Assembly (NCBI RefSeq): GCF_900188095.1
Contig: NZ_FZOT01000002.1
Coordinates: forward strand, 186,001 to 250,000
DNA: 64,000 bases
Source of the DNA: Noviherbaspirillum humi
GTDB lineage: Bacteria; Pseudomonadota; Gammaproteobacteria; Burkholderiales; Burkholderiaceae_D
Direction of reading: 5' to 3'
Shown here: piece by piece, positions 1-8,873 of the stretch
How positions within the stretch are numbered: the first letter of the stretch is position 1
Layout: each line of letters starts with the position of its first letter
Position numbers and translations under genes: made by a program
Notes under the pieces: model-generated
The model's input: the letters and a program-made list of their open reading frames with translations, nothing else
Told to the model about the DNA's origin: nothing
Database searches by the model: none

Positions 1-86
1 CTGTGCTTCTTGTTCCATACGAAAAGCGGCGCCCGCCGCGTCGACCCATGTCCCGCGAGGCGAGGTGCGCATGCAGGCTTGGACCG

Positions 87-413
87 TCAGAACGGCAGCT
101 TGAATCCCGGCGGCAGCGGCAGGCCGGCGGTCATGCCCGCCATCTTTTCCTGCGACGTGGCTTCCGCCTTGCGCACCGCATCGTTGAACGCGGCCGCCAC
201 CAGGTCTTCCAGCATGTCGCGGTCGTCGCCGAGCAGGGACGGGTCGATGGACACGCGCTTGACGTCGTTCTTGCAGGTCATGACCACCTTCACCAGGCCG
301 GCGCCGGACTGGCCCTCGACCTCGATGGAAGCCAGCTGCTCCTGCATCTTCTTCATGTTGTCCTGCATCGCCTGGGCTTGCTTCATCAGTCCCGCGAGTT
401 GGCCCTTCATCAT
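87..413 (-). CDS. ebfC: YbaB/EbfC nucleoid-associated protein
   Basis: This 108-residue protein matches the YbaB/EbfC family in length and in its helical N-terminus, which is rich in Gln and Met ([16 protein letters not shown]). The family forms small dimers that bind DNA without strong sequence preference and is usually encoded between dnaX and recR. Here dnaX lies 56 bases upstream on the same strand, as expected. The start at 413 has AGGAG seven bases upstream; a second ATG follows immediately. The 86 bases beyond its stop contain ATG codons on the minus strand that could begin the next gene (recR by synteny), but too little is inside the window to identify it. Confidence 0.93.
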   Translation of the reverse strand: MMKGQLAGLMKQAQAMQDNMKKMQEQLASIEVEGQSGAGLVKVVMTCKNDVKRVSIDPSLLGDDRDMLEDLVAAAFNDAVRKAEATSQEKMAGMTAGLPLPPGFKLPF

Positions 414-469
414 GGTGTTTCTCCTGAATCGTCTAGGTGGTTCGTTTTACAAGTATGCGCCATCCGCGC

Positions 470-2407
470 TCAAACCGGGCGGATGGAGCCCGGCACGATG
501 GTCGCGCCGAATTCCCGCATCAGCGTCTGCACGAACGGATCGCTGTGCATGGTCTGCTCCGCCTCGCGCTGGCGCGTCTCCTGCTCGGCCAGCAGGCGCG
601 CATTGGCGGTGTGCTCGACCGCGCCGATCTCGGTATCGACGCGGATCGTCCGGCCGAAGTGATCGGTCAGCGCAGCCGCCAGCTTGTCGATGCTGCCGGC
701 GGAACGCAGGGTTTCGAGCGGAATCCTCAGGGTGAAGGCGTAGCCGTCGCCCAGCGGTTCGCAGCGCAGGAGTTCGCTTTGCTGCGCCAGTTGCTGCACC
801 ACCCCGCGCAGGGCCAATGCAGCGGCCAGCTGCGGCCAGTTGCCATCCCAGTTGAGCGCAGGAATGGCCTGCGGCAGATATGGCTTGGCCGGTGCGGCGG
901 GCTTGGCGGCAGGGGCAGGTTGGAAAGCAGGTTCGGCTAGGGACGGCGGCTCACTTTTTTTTTGAGCGATGGCCTCGTCGGGCAGTTCGATCGGCGGCGG
1001 ATTATCGCCCTCCTCCCAAGGCGGCACGAGCGACGCCGACGCCCGGGCCGGCGCCGGCTCGGCCGGCATCGCAGCCGGCGCCGACCTGGCCGGCGTCACC
1101 GCCTTTCCGCCTCGCGCTGCAGCGAGCGCTGCGCGGGCCGGGCTCATTGCAGCGGATTTCACCGGCTCGACAGCCGTCACGGCGGACGCCGCCTCGGCCG
1201 CAGCGGGTGCGGACCGAGCAGGCTTAACGGCTGAGGCCGATTGCACCTGTGCCTTGACGGCAGAAGGAACCGCCGCGGGCCTGCGTGCCGGTGCCTGGTC
1301 GGTCTGCTCGGATCCGCCGCCATCGACAGGCCGGAAAGCCAGCATGCGCAGCAGCGTCATGGAAAAGCCGGCGTATTCGTCCGGCGCCAAGCCGAGTTCA
1401 TTGCGGCCATGGACCGCCACCTGGTAGTACAGCTGCACGTCTTCCGGCGTGAAGCATTGCGCCAGGCGCAGGATGTGTTCCCGCTCCGGCACGTCCTGGG
1501 GCAGCGCCTCAGGCGCGAGCTGTGCCAGCGCCAGCCGGTGCAGCAGCGTGCCGAGGTCCTGCAGTGCATTGCCGTAGGACAGGCTGCGCGATGCCATGTC
1601 GTCGGCGACCTGCATCAGTGCCGCGCCATCGCCTGCGGCGAGCGCATCCATGATGCGGACCAGATAGGTTTGGTCGAGCGCGCCGAGCATGCCCTGCACC
1701 GCCTCCAGCGTCACCTCGCCGGCGGCATAGGCAATCGCCTGGTCGGTCAGCGACAGCGCATCGCGCATCGAGCCCTGGGCGCCCTGTGCCAGCAGGCGAA
1801 GCGCCGGCTGTTCGAAGGCGATGCCTTCCTGGCCAAGGATGTTCTGCAGATGACCGACGATGTGGCCGGGCGGCATCTGTTTCAGATTGAACTGCAGACA
1901 GCGCGACAGCACAGTGACGGGAATCTTCTGCGGATCGGTGGTGGCGAGGATGAACTTGACGTGCTCCGGCGGCTCCTCCAGCGTCTTTAGCATGGCGTTG
2001 AAGGCGTGGTTGGTCAGCATGTGGACTTCGTCGATCATGTAGACCTTGAAGCGGGCATTCGACGGCGCGTAGATCGCCTGCTCCAGCAGCTGCGCCATCT
2101 CGTCCACGCCGCGGTTGGAAGCGGCGTCCATCTCGATGTAGTCGACGAAGCGGCCGGCATCGATCGCGGTGCATGCCTCGCACACGCCGCAGGGCTTGGC
2201 GGTGACGCCGGTGACGCAGTTGAACGACTTCGCCAGGATGCGCGACAGCGTGGTCTTGCCCACGCCGCGGGTGCCGGTGAACAGGTAGGCATGATGCAGG
2301 CGCTGATGCTCGAGCGCATGCGTGAGCGCGCGCACGACGTGCTCCTGGCCGACCAGCGTCTCGAAGCTTTTCGGGCGATATTTTCGGGCAAGGACTTGAT
2401 AGGACAT
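470..2407 (-). CDS. dnaX: DNA polymerase III subunit gamma/tau
   Basis: Clamp-loader ATPase of the replicative polymerase, 645 residues from the ATG at 2407 (MSYQVLARKYRP). An in-frame start 10 codons upstream is less likely because the family begins at MSYQ. Visible are the Walker A motif GTRGVGKT at about 44-51, four zinc-ligand cysteines at about 64, 73, 76 and 79, the IDEVH Walker B at 125-129, and an Ala/Pro-rich linker before the tau C-terminal domains. A run of nine adenines in the coding strand (codons 482-485) is followed by a -1-frame stop, which suggests a shorter gamma form (separate entry). The gene precedes ebfC and follows the 4.5S RNA gene on the same strand. Confidence 0.97.
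   Translation of the reverse strand: MSYQVLARKYRPKSFETLVGQEHVVRALTHALEHQRLHHAYLFTGTRGVGKTTLSRILAKSFNCVTGVTAKPCGVCEACTAIDAGRFVDYIEMDAASNRGVDEMAQLLEQAIYAPSNARFKVYMIDEVHMLTNHAFNAMLKTLEEPPEHVKFILATTDPQKIPVTVLSRCLQFNLKQMPPGHIVGHLQNILGQEGIAFEQPALRLLAQGAQGSMRDALSLTDQAIAYAAGEVTLEAVQGMLGALDQTYLVRIMDALAAGDGAALMQVADDMASRSLSYGNALQDLGTLLHRLALAQLAPEALPQDVPEREHILRLAQCFTPEDVQLYYQVAVHGRNELGLAPDEYAGFSMTLLRMLAFRPVDGGGSEQTDQAPARRPAAVPSAVKAQVQSASAVKPARSAPAAAEAASAVTAVEPVKSAAMSPARAALAAARGGKAVTPARSAPAAMPAEPAPARASASLVPPWEEGDNPPPIELPDEAIAQKKSEPPSLAEPAFQPAPAAKPAAPAKPYLPQAIPALNWDGNWPQLAAALALRGVVQQLAQQSELLRCEPLGDGYAFTLRIPLETLRSAGSIDKLAAALTDHFGRTIRVDTEIGAVEHTANARLLAEQETRQREAEQTMHSDPFVQTLMREFGATIVPGSIRPV
951..964 (-). promoter_or_regulatory. 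Predicted dnaX frameshift/slippage site
   Basis: In the coding strand the codons read CAA AAA AAA AGT, a run of nine A (955-963). Slipping back by one base gives AAG followed at once by TGA (951-953). The product would end after ...AIAQKKK, about 485 residues, against 645 for tau. E. coli makes gamma by -1 frameshifting in dnaX, and Thermus uses transcript slippage on an A run. Which mechanism applies here, if either, is inference. Confidence 0.6.
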
Positions 2408-2578
2408 AGGCGAGCCGGAATGCAAGGTAACCGGCATTTTACCTGACCCGCTCGGGTCTGACCGTGCCGGAAGTTACCCGTCGGACAGGCATGGCCGAAA
2501 GACGGCTGCGAGCCAGCGGAGCGAGAGAACGGAAAACGGGGGAACCGCCGCAGCGGAAGAAATGATGGTGAAGCTGAA

Positions 2579-2674
2579 GGGGCGAGCCTTGTCTACGGCA
2601 CTTGCGGGGAATGGCTGTGGCTGCTTCGTTCCCGACCTGACCAGGTTGACCATGCCACAATGCGCAGGGGCCCG
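2579..2674 (-). ncRNA. ffs: 4.5S RNA (signal recognition particle RNA, small bacterial type)
   Basis: Read on the minus strand, this segment starts with GGGCCCCTGC. It holds the conserved SRP domain IV core GGTCAGGTCGGGAACGAAGC followed by AGCC, and returns to a GC-rich strand ending in GGCTCGCCCC, giving the usual rod with a capped hairpin. The RNA scaffolds Ffh for co-translational membrane targeting. It lies about 170 bases upstream of dnaX on the same strand, a common arrangement in proteobacteria. The ends are set by the complementary GC-rich termini and are accurate to a few bases. Confidence 0.88.
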
Positions 2675-2756
2675 CCGACGACAATTGTACCAGCAATGCG
2701 CTTCCGCCGCCGCAGGAATCGTCACCGGGCGGCGGGGCGCGAAAGATTACTTTCGG

Positions 2757-3284
2757 TCAGGATTTCTTGATGATGCCGCAGGCGATGCGGCCGCCGGAAT
2801 TCCCGGCCGGCTGGGAGGCATAGTCGTCCGGGTTGGCGTGGATCACCACTGCGCGGTCGAGGATGCCGTATTTGCCGCTGTCGAGGGTGAGCATGCCGAC
2901 CTCGAACGAGACGTTGGCATTGCCCTGGGCATCGGACATCAGGTTGGGCAGGTCGCCGGCATGGCGGCTGGGCTGGTTCGGATGGTTGTGCTGCTGGCCG
3001 TCCGGATTGAAATGGCCGCCGGCACTGGTGGCATCCGCTGCCGAGCAGTCGCCCTTCTCATGCACATGGAAGCCGTGCGCGCTGTTGGGCTTGAGGCCGC
3101 TCGCCTTCACCGTCACCAGCAGCCGGTCGCCGCGCTCGGCGAAACTGACGTCGCCGGCAGCGCTGGATGCACTGCGCGGTTCCAGCGTGGCGCGGGCGCC
3201 CTTGCCTGCGCCGGCGGCCTGCATCGGCGAGGATTGGCAGGCGGCCAGGGCAAGCATGCCCAGCATGGCGTAAATCGTTTTCAT
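2757..3284 (-). CDS. sodC: Superoxide dismutase [Cu-Zn], lipoprotein form
   Basis: Converts superoxide to peroxide and oxygen in the cell envelope. The 175-residue product starts at 3284 (MKTIYAMLG) behind AAGGAG; an ORF start further upstream lacks a Shine-Dalgarno. The N-terminus ends in a lipobox LAAC (Cys16), so a lipid-anchored protein is predicted. The metal-site signature is visible: GFHVHEKGDC, GGHFNP, a His-rich loop, HAGDLPN, and the C-terminal GNSGGRIACG with the disulfide cysteine. It stands alone between ffs and ubiD. Confidence 0.94.
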   Translation of the reverse strand: MKTIYAMLGMLALAACQSSPMQAAGAGKGARATLEPRSASSAAGDVSFAERGDRLLVTVKASGLKPNSAHGFHVHEKGDCSAADATSAGGHFNPDGQQHNHPNQPSRHAGDLPNLMSDAQGNANVSFEVGMLTLDSGKYGILDRAVVIHANPDDYASQPAGNSGGRIACGIIKKS

Positions 3285-3411
3285 GGCGAGTCTCCTTTTC
3301 ATTGGTTGATTGTCAGAGCCAGACCGTGATGCATCCGGAAAAGCCGCTACAGCGTAGCGTTTGATTGCGAGGCTGTCCATGTGATCGCGCAGGCGAAGAG
3401 CGCAAAAGGCG

Positions 3412-4896
3412 CTACAACCCGAGTTCATCCCACATATCGTCGACCTTGCGCTTGACCTCCGGCGCCATGGCGATCGCCGTGCCCCACTCCCGCGAGGTTT
3501 CGCCCGGCCACTTGTTGGTCGCGTCGATGCCCATCTTGCTGCCGAGGCCGCTGACCGGCGAGGCGAAGTCGAGATAGTCGATCGGCGTATTGTCCACCAG
3601 GGTCGTGTCGCGCGTCGGATCGACCCGGGTGGTGATGGCCCAGATCACCTCCTTCCAGTCGCGGATGTCGACGTCCTCGTCCACCACCACGATGAACTTG
3701 GTGTACATGAACTGGCGCAGGAAACTCCAGACGCCGAACATCACGCGCTTCGCATGGCCTGGATACGCCTTCTTCATCTGGACGATGGCCATGCGATAGC
3801 TGCAGCCCTCCGGCGGCAGGTAAAAGTCGGTGATCTCGGTGAACTGCTTCTGCAGCAGCGGGATGAAGACTTCGTTCAGCGCCACGCCGAGAATGGCCGG
3901 CTCGTCGGGCGGCTTGCCGGTATAGGTGGAGTGATAGATAGGCTGCCGGCGCATGGTGATGCGATCGACGGTGAAGACCGGGAACCAGTCCTGCTCATTG
4001 TAGTAGCCGGTATGGTCGCCGTAAGGCCCCTCCAGGGAATGCTCGTAGCCGCTGGGATGGCTGGCATCCGGATAGATATGGCCTTCCAGCACGAACTCGG
4101 CCGAGGCCGGCACCCGCAGTTCGCTGCCGATCGCCTTGACCAGTTCGGTGCGGCTGCCGCGCAACAGGCCGGCGAACTGGTACTCCGACAGCGTATCGGG
4201 CACTGGCGTGACGGCGCCGAGGATGGTGGCCGGGTCGGCGCCGAGCGCCACCGCCACCGGATACGGCTTGCCGGGATTGACGATGGCATGCTCGCGGAAA
4301 TCGAGCGCGCCGCCGCGGTGCGCCAGCCAGCGCATGATGACCTTGTTCCGGCCCAGCACCTGCTGGCGGTAGATGCCGAGGTTCTGGCGCTTCTTGTGCG
4401 GTCCCTTGGTGATCACCAGTCCCCAGGTGATCAGCGGCGCCACGTCGCCCGGCCAGCAATGCTGAATCGGCAGGCTGGCCAGGTCGACATCCCGTTCTTC
4501 CCACACCATTTCCTGGCAGGGTGCGCTGCGCAGCTCGCGCGGCGCCATGTCCCAGATCGATTTCACCAGAGAGCCGAGGCCGAGCAAGTCCTTGAAACCT
4601 TTGGGGGGCTCCGGCTCCTTCAGCAGCGCGAGGACCTGCCCGATGCGGCGCAATTCGCCCACGTCGTCCACGCCCATGCCGAGCGCCACGCGGCGCGGCG
4701 TGCCGAACAGGTTGGCCAGCACCGGGATGTCGTGGCCTTCCGGTCGCTCGAAAAGGAGCGCCGGGCCGCCGGCACGCAGCACCCGATCGGCGATTTCGGT
4801 CATTTCGAGGCGGGTGGAAACCGGCACATTGATTCGCTTGAGCTCTCCCAAGCGCTCAAGCTGGGAAATGAAGTCCCGGAGATCTGAGTATTTCAT
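3412..4896 (-). CDS. ubiD: UbiD, 4-hydroxy-3-polyprenylbenzoate decarboxylase
   Basis: Decarboxylates the octaprenyl hydroxybenzoate intermediate of ubiquinone synthesis using prenylated FMN. The product is 494 residues from the ATG at 4896 ([17 protein letters not shown]), close to the 497 of E. coli UbiD. The longer ORF adds 17 residues without family support. Family landmarks visible include NLFGTPRR near the N-terminus, the GIYRQQV segment, [13 protein letters not shown], and [10 protein letters not shown]-type sequence (here [14 protein letters not shown]). The gene is monocistronic here, with a likely promoter near 4989-5016. Confidence 0.95.
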   Translation of the reverse strand: MKYSDLRDFISQLERLGELKRINVPVSTRLEMTEIADRVLRAGGPALLFERPEGHDIPVLANLFGTPRRVALGMGVDDVGELRRIGQVLALLKEPEPPKGFKDLLGLGSLVKSIWDMAPRELRSAPCQEMVWEERDVDLASLPIQHCWPGDVAPLITWGLVITKGPHKKRQNLGIYRQQVLGRNKVIMRWLAHRGGALDFREHAIVNPGKPYPVAVALGADPATILGAVTPVPDTLSEYQFAGLLRGSRTELVKAIGSELRVPASAEFVLEGHIYPDASHPSGYEHSLEGPYGDHTGYYNEQDWFPVFTVDRITMRRQPIYHSTYTGKPPDEPAILGVALNEVFIPLLQKQFTEITDFYLPPEGCSYRMAIVQMKKAYPGHAKRVMFGVWSFLRQFMYTKFIVVVDEDVDIRDWKEVIWAITTRVDPTRDTTLVDNTPIDYLDFASPVSGLGSKMGIDATNKWPGETSREWGTAIAMAPEVKRKVDDMWDELGL

Positions 4897-4988
4897 GATG
4901 GGTATCAAACTTTTTGCACCTGTCGCTTCTTTAACGCTCTGCGGCAAGTCACTGATTTTAATAGTGTTTGGTTTTTAATAAGAATGCT

Positions 4989-5016
4989 ATTATACCTCTA
5001 TGTTATAAAGGAATGA
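4989..5016 (-). promoter_or_regulatory. Possible sigma70 promoter for ubiD
   Basis: On the minus strand a perfect -10 TATAAT (4989-4994) lies 16 bases from a weak -35 TCATTC (5011-5016), about 95 bases upstream of the ubiD start. The surrounding 4897-5363 interval (467 bases) has no convincing gene. It is AT-rich and carries this promoter and one facing the other way. Confidence 0.4.
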
Positions 5017-5026
5017 CTCTTTAGTA

Positions 5027-5055
5027 TTGACTTGATATAAACCCACCCCTAAAAT
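5027..5055 (+). promoter_or_regulatory. Likely sigma70 promoter for the lytic transglycosylase gene
   Basis: TTGACT (5027-5032), 17 bases, then TAAAAT (5050-5055). Each hexamer has five of six consensus bases and the spacing is ideal. It would give a leader of about 300 bases before the start at 5364. I see nothing recognisable in that leader. Confidence 0.55.
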
Positions 5056-5363
5056 TCGGCCAAATCGTCAAACATGCATCTTTGGCTACTTTGCGGTCTG
5101 ACAATCATTCACGGGAATCGGGGTCCCACGTAACATTTTAAGGAGTGTTCTCAAAAGGCGTCTGCCTTACTCCCCGAACCAAGTTGCAAATTCCTGTTGC
5201 GCAGCATGCAAGTCATCTGCAACAGCGTAATGAAGCGGCTCCGACATTTGCCGAACGCGCCACCCAACTGCTTCGGCAAGTGATTGTTTCTGATTCACGG
5301 CAATCAAGACTGGCTTACCAGCCCGTCTCGGGATCTTTTTGTCGCGATGATTCAGGAGGTTCA

Positions 5364-6356
5364 ATGGTCAATCGTTTTTTCAGGGCTACGTCCGACTTCG
5401 CCCGCCGCCAGGGCAGGCAAACGGCGACGCTCGTCGTCGTCACCAGCGAAACCGTCAACCGGTTCATCAAAACCGCCCACCATACAGTCATGCTGCTCGG
5501 TGTGCTGTCCCTCGGCACTCTCGGCATTCTGTTTGTCAATCCGGACATGGCGGACCACGTAAAGGCACTCTCCCCGTTCGCCGTGGAAGCCGAGCAGGAT
5601 ATCGAGGAAGAACCGCAGCAAGTCGCGCTGACCGAAGCCAAACCGGCGCCCTCCGAAGCGAAGGCCGCGACTGCGACGGAACCGGCACAGGCCAAGCCCG
5701 TTGCCGTGCCATCGCCGCTGCCGGAAACCCTGCCCAAGGCGGCTGCGAATTCCAAGCAGGAGCAATGGGTTACCAACTGGCTGTCCAAGCGCTATCGCGT
5801 CGCCACCGACGCCACCCATATGCTGGTATCGGCCGCCTATATGACGGCACGAGAAATCAAGCTCGATCCGCTGCTTATCCTGTCGGTAATGGCGATCGAG
5901 TCCGGCCTGAATCCCTTTGCGGAGAGTCCGGTGGGCGCCCAGGGCCTGATGCAGGTGATGTCCAAGGTACACCGCGACAAGTTCGAGCGCCATGGCGGTC
6001 CCGCTGCTGCGCTCAATCCGATCGCCAACATCAAGGTCGGCTCCATGATTCTGAAGGATTACGTCTCGCGCGGCGGCTCGGTCGAAGCTGGCCTCAAGCT
6101 CTATGTCGGCGCTGGCGCCTTTGAGAACGATTCGGGCTACGGCAGCAAGGTGATGGCCGAGTATCGGCGCCTGAAGGATGTCGCCATGGGCAAGAGCGTG
6201 CCCACGTTCACCGCCCCGTCCAACCCTTCGCCGGCGATCCAGAAACCGAAGTCGCCGGAAATCAAGCAGGAAGGCGGAACCACGGTGCAGCTGGAAAAGA
6301 ACAATGACGCTTCCATGCTGATCAACGCCTACGACGCGCCCGACCATCGCAGCTGA
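5364..6356 (+). CDS. Membrane-anchored lytic transglycosylase (SLT domain)
   Basis: 330 residues from the ATG at 5364, chosen because AGGAGG lies 6 bases upstream; the same frame is open back to 5145 but has no such signal. A single transmembrane segment at about 37-58 is followed by a Glu/Pro/Ala-rich periplasmic linker. The C-terminal half carries an SLT lysozyme-like domain: MAIESGLNPFAES with the catalytic Glu at 179, then GAQGLMQVM and the downstream LNP..NI motif. The family cleaves peptidoglycan strands to 1,6-anhydro-muropeptides. It resembles the broad MltC/Slt group, but no specific name is justified. Confidence 0.88.
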   Translation: MVNRFFRATSDFARRQGRQTATLVVVTSETVNRFIKTAHHTVMLLGVLSLGTLGILFVNPDMADHVKALSPFAVEAEQDIEEEPQQVALTEAKPAPSEAKAATATEPAQAKPVAVPSPLPETLPKAAANSKQEQWVTNWLSKRYRVATDATHMLVSAAYMTAREIKLDPLLILSVMAIESGLNPFAESPVGAQGLMQVMSKVHRDKFERHGGPAAALNPIANIKVGSMILKDYVSRGGSVEAGLKLYVGAGAFENDSGYGSKVMAEYRRLKDVAMGKSVPTFTAPSNPSPAIQKPKSPEIKQEGGTTVQLEKNNDASMLINAYDAPDHRS

Positions 6357-6376
6357 ACGGGCATCAGCCGCATTTG

Positions 6377-6414
6377 AATGAAGAAGGGCCAGCATCCGCT
6401 GGCCCTTCTTCATT
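6377..6414. terminator. Bidirectional intrinsic terminator
   Basis: A perfect 17-bp inverted repeat (AATGAAGAAGGGCCAGC and its complement) encloses a 4-base loop ATCC, 20 bases after the transglycosylase stop and 38 bases before the end of the convergent aminotransferase gene. AT-rich tracts flank it, so it can serve both. Confidence 0.88.
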
Positions 6415-6452
6415 ATTCAGCCGCCCCACCCCTCGGCGCAGCTCGGAACGGG

Positions 6453-7640
6453 TCACCGCTTCCGGCTAGCAAAATAATTTTTCAGGCGCCGCACCGCTTC
6501 CTGCAAATTCTCCATCGACGTCGCATACGAGATCCGGACATAGTCGCGGGCAGTATAGGAGCCGAAATCTAGGCCCGGAACCATCACCACGCCCGCCTCG
6601 CGCATGAGCTCCAGCGCCAGCGCGTCGGCATCGTCCGCCAGCTTGCGGCAATTGGCGTACACATAGAACGCGCCATCGGGCACGACAGGAATGTCGAAGC
6701 CGATCTCCCGCAGCGCCGGCACGATGTAGTCGCGCCGCCGCTTGAACTCGGCCTTGCGTTCCTCGTAGATGGCGATGGCTTCCGGCGAAAAGCAGGCCAC
6801 GCCGGCGTACTGGGCCACCGTCGAGGCGCAGATGAACAGGTTTTGCGCCAGCTTCTCGAATTGCGGCAGCAGGCTTTCCGGCACCACCAGCCAGCCCAGC
6901 CGCCAGCCGGTCATGTTGAAGTACTTGGAAAAGCTGTTGATGACGATGACATCTTCACCCAGTGACAGCGCGGTGAACGGCGCATCGTCATAGGTCAGGC
7001 CCTGGTAGATTTCGTCGACGATGGTGAAACCGCCCTGCTCCCGCACTGCGCCGACGATGCGCGCCAGCTCGCCATGCTCGATCGACGTGCCGGTCGGGTT
7101 GGACGGCGATGCCAGCAGCACGCCGCGCGTCTTGTCATTCCAGTGCTGGCGCAGCATGGATTCGGAAAGCTGGAAGCGATGCTCCGGCCCGCTCGGGATC
7201 ATGGTGGCGCGGCCTTCGAAGGCCGCCACGAAATGCCGATTGCAGGGATAGGAAGGGTCCGGCATCAGCACCTCGGCATCCCGCTCGACCAGAGCGGCAC
7301 AGGCCAGCAGCAAGGCGGCGGAGGCGCCGGCGGTGACCAGAATGCGGCGCGGCGCCACATCGATGCCATAGACATTGCGATAGAACCCCGAGATGGCTTC
7401 GCGCAATTCCGGCAATCCCGTGGCCGCCGTGTATTGCAGCCTGCCCTCGCGCATCGCCTGTTCCGCCGCCCGCAGCACCGGCGGCGCGGCGGTGAAGTCC
7501 GGTTCGCCGATGCTCATGTGAATCATGGAGCGGCCGGCCTTCTCGAGCTCGGTCGCCATCTTCGCAAGCTCCATGACGTGGAATGGCTCGATATGGGCAA
7601 GCCGGGAGGCGAGGTTGTCGGGGATCCTGGGGGCGTTCAT
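6453..7640 (-). CDS. Class I/II PLP-dependent aminotransferase
   Basis: 395 residues, a fold-type I aminotransferase of the aspartate-aminotransferase superfamily. Landmarks: YTAATGLPELREAI (substrate loop), SPSNPTGT with Asn181, VDEIY with Asp209 and Tyr212, and SFSKYFNMTGWRLG with the PLP-binding Lys239. The C-terminal YVRISYA holds the carboxylate-binding Arg. The substrate is not readable from sequence; relatives are often called aspartate/alanine or valine-pyruvate-type transaminases. It follows nusB on the same strand with a gap of about 75 bases and may be the last gene of the rib-nusB transcript. Confidence 0.9.
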   Translation of the reverse strand: MNAPRIPDNLASRLAHIEPFHVMELAKMATELEKAGRSMIHMSIGEPDFTAAPPVLRAAEQAMREGRLQYTAATGLPELREAISGFYRNVYGIDVAPRRILVTAGASAALLLACAALVERDAEVLMPDPSYPCNRHFVAAFEGRATMIPSGPEHRFQLSESMLRQHWNDKTRGVLLASPSNPTGTSIEHGELARIVGAVREQGGFTIVDEIYQGLTYDDAPFTALSLGEDVIVINSFSKYFNMTGWRLGWLVVPESLLPQFEKLAQNLFICASTVAQYAGVACFSPEAIAIYEERKAEFKRRRDYIVPALREIGFDIPVVPDGAFYVYANCRKLADDADALALELMREAGVVMVPGLDFGSYTARDYVRISYATSMENLQEAVRRLKNYFASRKR

Positions 7641-7716
7641 GGAATGCGGCCGCCGGCGGCCAGAGGAATTGAATCAAGGAAATGCCGGCGCCGTTCGCGG
7701 CGCGGGCATGCAAACC

Positions 7717-8178
7717 TCAGCGCTTGCCGACCTCGGCTTCGCGCACCTTGGCGGCAAACTTGTCAAGTACGCCATTGACGTACTTGTGGCCGTCGACGCC
7801 GCCGAAGGACTTGGTCAGTTCGACTGCTTCGTTGATGACGACCTTGTAGGGAATCTCGATGTGATTGCTGAGCTCGAAGGCGCCGATCAGCAGGGCCGCG
7901 TGTTCCACCGGCGACAGCTGGTCGATGGGCCGGTCGATCAGCGGCATCAGGCCTTCACGCAACTGCGCCGCCTGCTTGATGGTGCCGTGCAGCAGCGTGT
8001 CGAAATGCTCGGCATCGGCCTTGTCGAAGCCATGCGCCTGGCGGATGTGGGCGTCGATGACGCCGGCATCTTCCTGATTGAGCAGCCACTGGTAAAGGCC
8101 CTGCAGGGCGAACTCGCGCGCGCGGTGGCGCGGCGTCCGGTTTTTGCTGGGATTGGCGTGAACGGTTTTCTGGGTCAT
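7717..8178 (-). CDS. nusB: Transcription antitermination protein NusB
   Basis: 153 residues starting at 8178 ([13 protein letters not shown]). The family core [16 protein letters not shown] and the C-terminal [16 protein letters not shown]...[10 protein letters not shown] are intact. NusB pairs with NusE (S10) on boxA RNA to stop premature termination in rRNA operons. It sits directly after ribH, the standard ribH-nusB pairing of proteobacteria. The longer ORF upstream start reads into the intergenic gap and is not supported. Confidence 0.96.
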   Translation of the reverse strand: MTQKTVHANPSKNRTPRHRAREFALQGLYQWLLNQEDAGVIDAHIRQAHGFDKADAEHFDTLLHGTIKQAAQLREGLMPLIDRPIDQLSPVEHAALLIGAFELSNHIEIPYKVVINEAVELTKSFGGVDGHKYVNGVLDKFAAKVREAEVGKR

Positions 8179-8259
8179 GGCGGTAAACTGCAAAAGCCAC
8201 GCCGCATGGCGTGGCGAATTCATCAATCAGGAAGCGATGCCGCGGGGCGGCCGCAACGC

Positions 8260-8745
8260 TTACTCTTCGTCGGGTCCGGCGGATAGTTCATCCATGGCCA
8301 TGGACAGGTTGGCCATTTCCACCGCCACGCGGGCGGCTTCCATGCCCTTCTGCGCCATGCGCACTTCGGCCTGCTCGTCGGTTTCCGTGGTCAGGACCGC
8401 GTTGGCCACCGGAATGCTGTAGTCGAGCGCAACGCGGGTGATGCCGGCGCCGGATTCGTTCGATACCAGTTCGAAATGATAGGTTTCGCCGCGGATCACC
8501 GCGCCGAGCGCCACCAGGGCGTCGAACTGCTGGGTCTGGGCCATTTTCTGCAGGGCAAGCGGAATTTCGAGCGCGCCCGGAACCGTCACATGCAGCACGT
8601 CTTCGTCGGCGACGCCGAGGTGCTTGAGTTCAGCCAGGCAGGCGGACAGCAAGCCGTGACAGACATCCTCATTGAACCGCGCTTGCACGATGCCGATACG
8701 CAGGCCTTCTCCGTCGAGGTTGCTTTCATAGGTTCCTACTGTCAT
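8260..8745 (-). CDS. ribH: 6,7-dimethyl-8-ribityllumazine synthase
   Basis: 161 residues from 8745 ([20 protein letters not shown]), behind a purine-rich stretch (AAGGAACAG). It condenses 5-amino-6-ribitylaminouracil with dihydroxybutanone phosphate, the penultimate riboflavin step. Motifs visible: [28 protein letters not shown] and [10 protein letters not shown]. It lies between ribB and nusB and shares their strand. The acidic tail ending in GPDEE is a common lineage feature. Confidence 0.96.
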   Translation of the reverse strand: MTVGTYESNLDGEGLRIGIVQARFNEDVCHGLLSACLAELKHLGVADEDVLHVTVPGALEIPLALQKMAQTQQFDALVALGAVIRGETYHFELVSNESGAGITRVALDYSIPVANAVLTTETDEQAEVRMAQKGMEAARVAVEMANLSMAMDELSAGPDEE

Positions 8746-8873
8746 CGCTGTTCCTTTTTGCGCCGGGGGCGCTTTGTTTTTAATGTGCGGCCTGTCGAAT
8801 TGCAAGTTTTTTATCCCGGCGAGCCGGGACGGCGACAGGCCGCCGGATATTCTTGCGCCTGAGCGGCCGGAGA

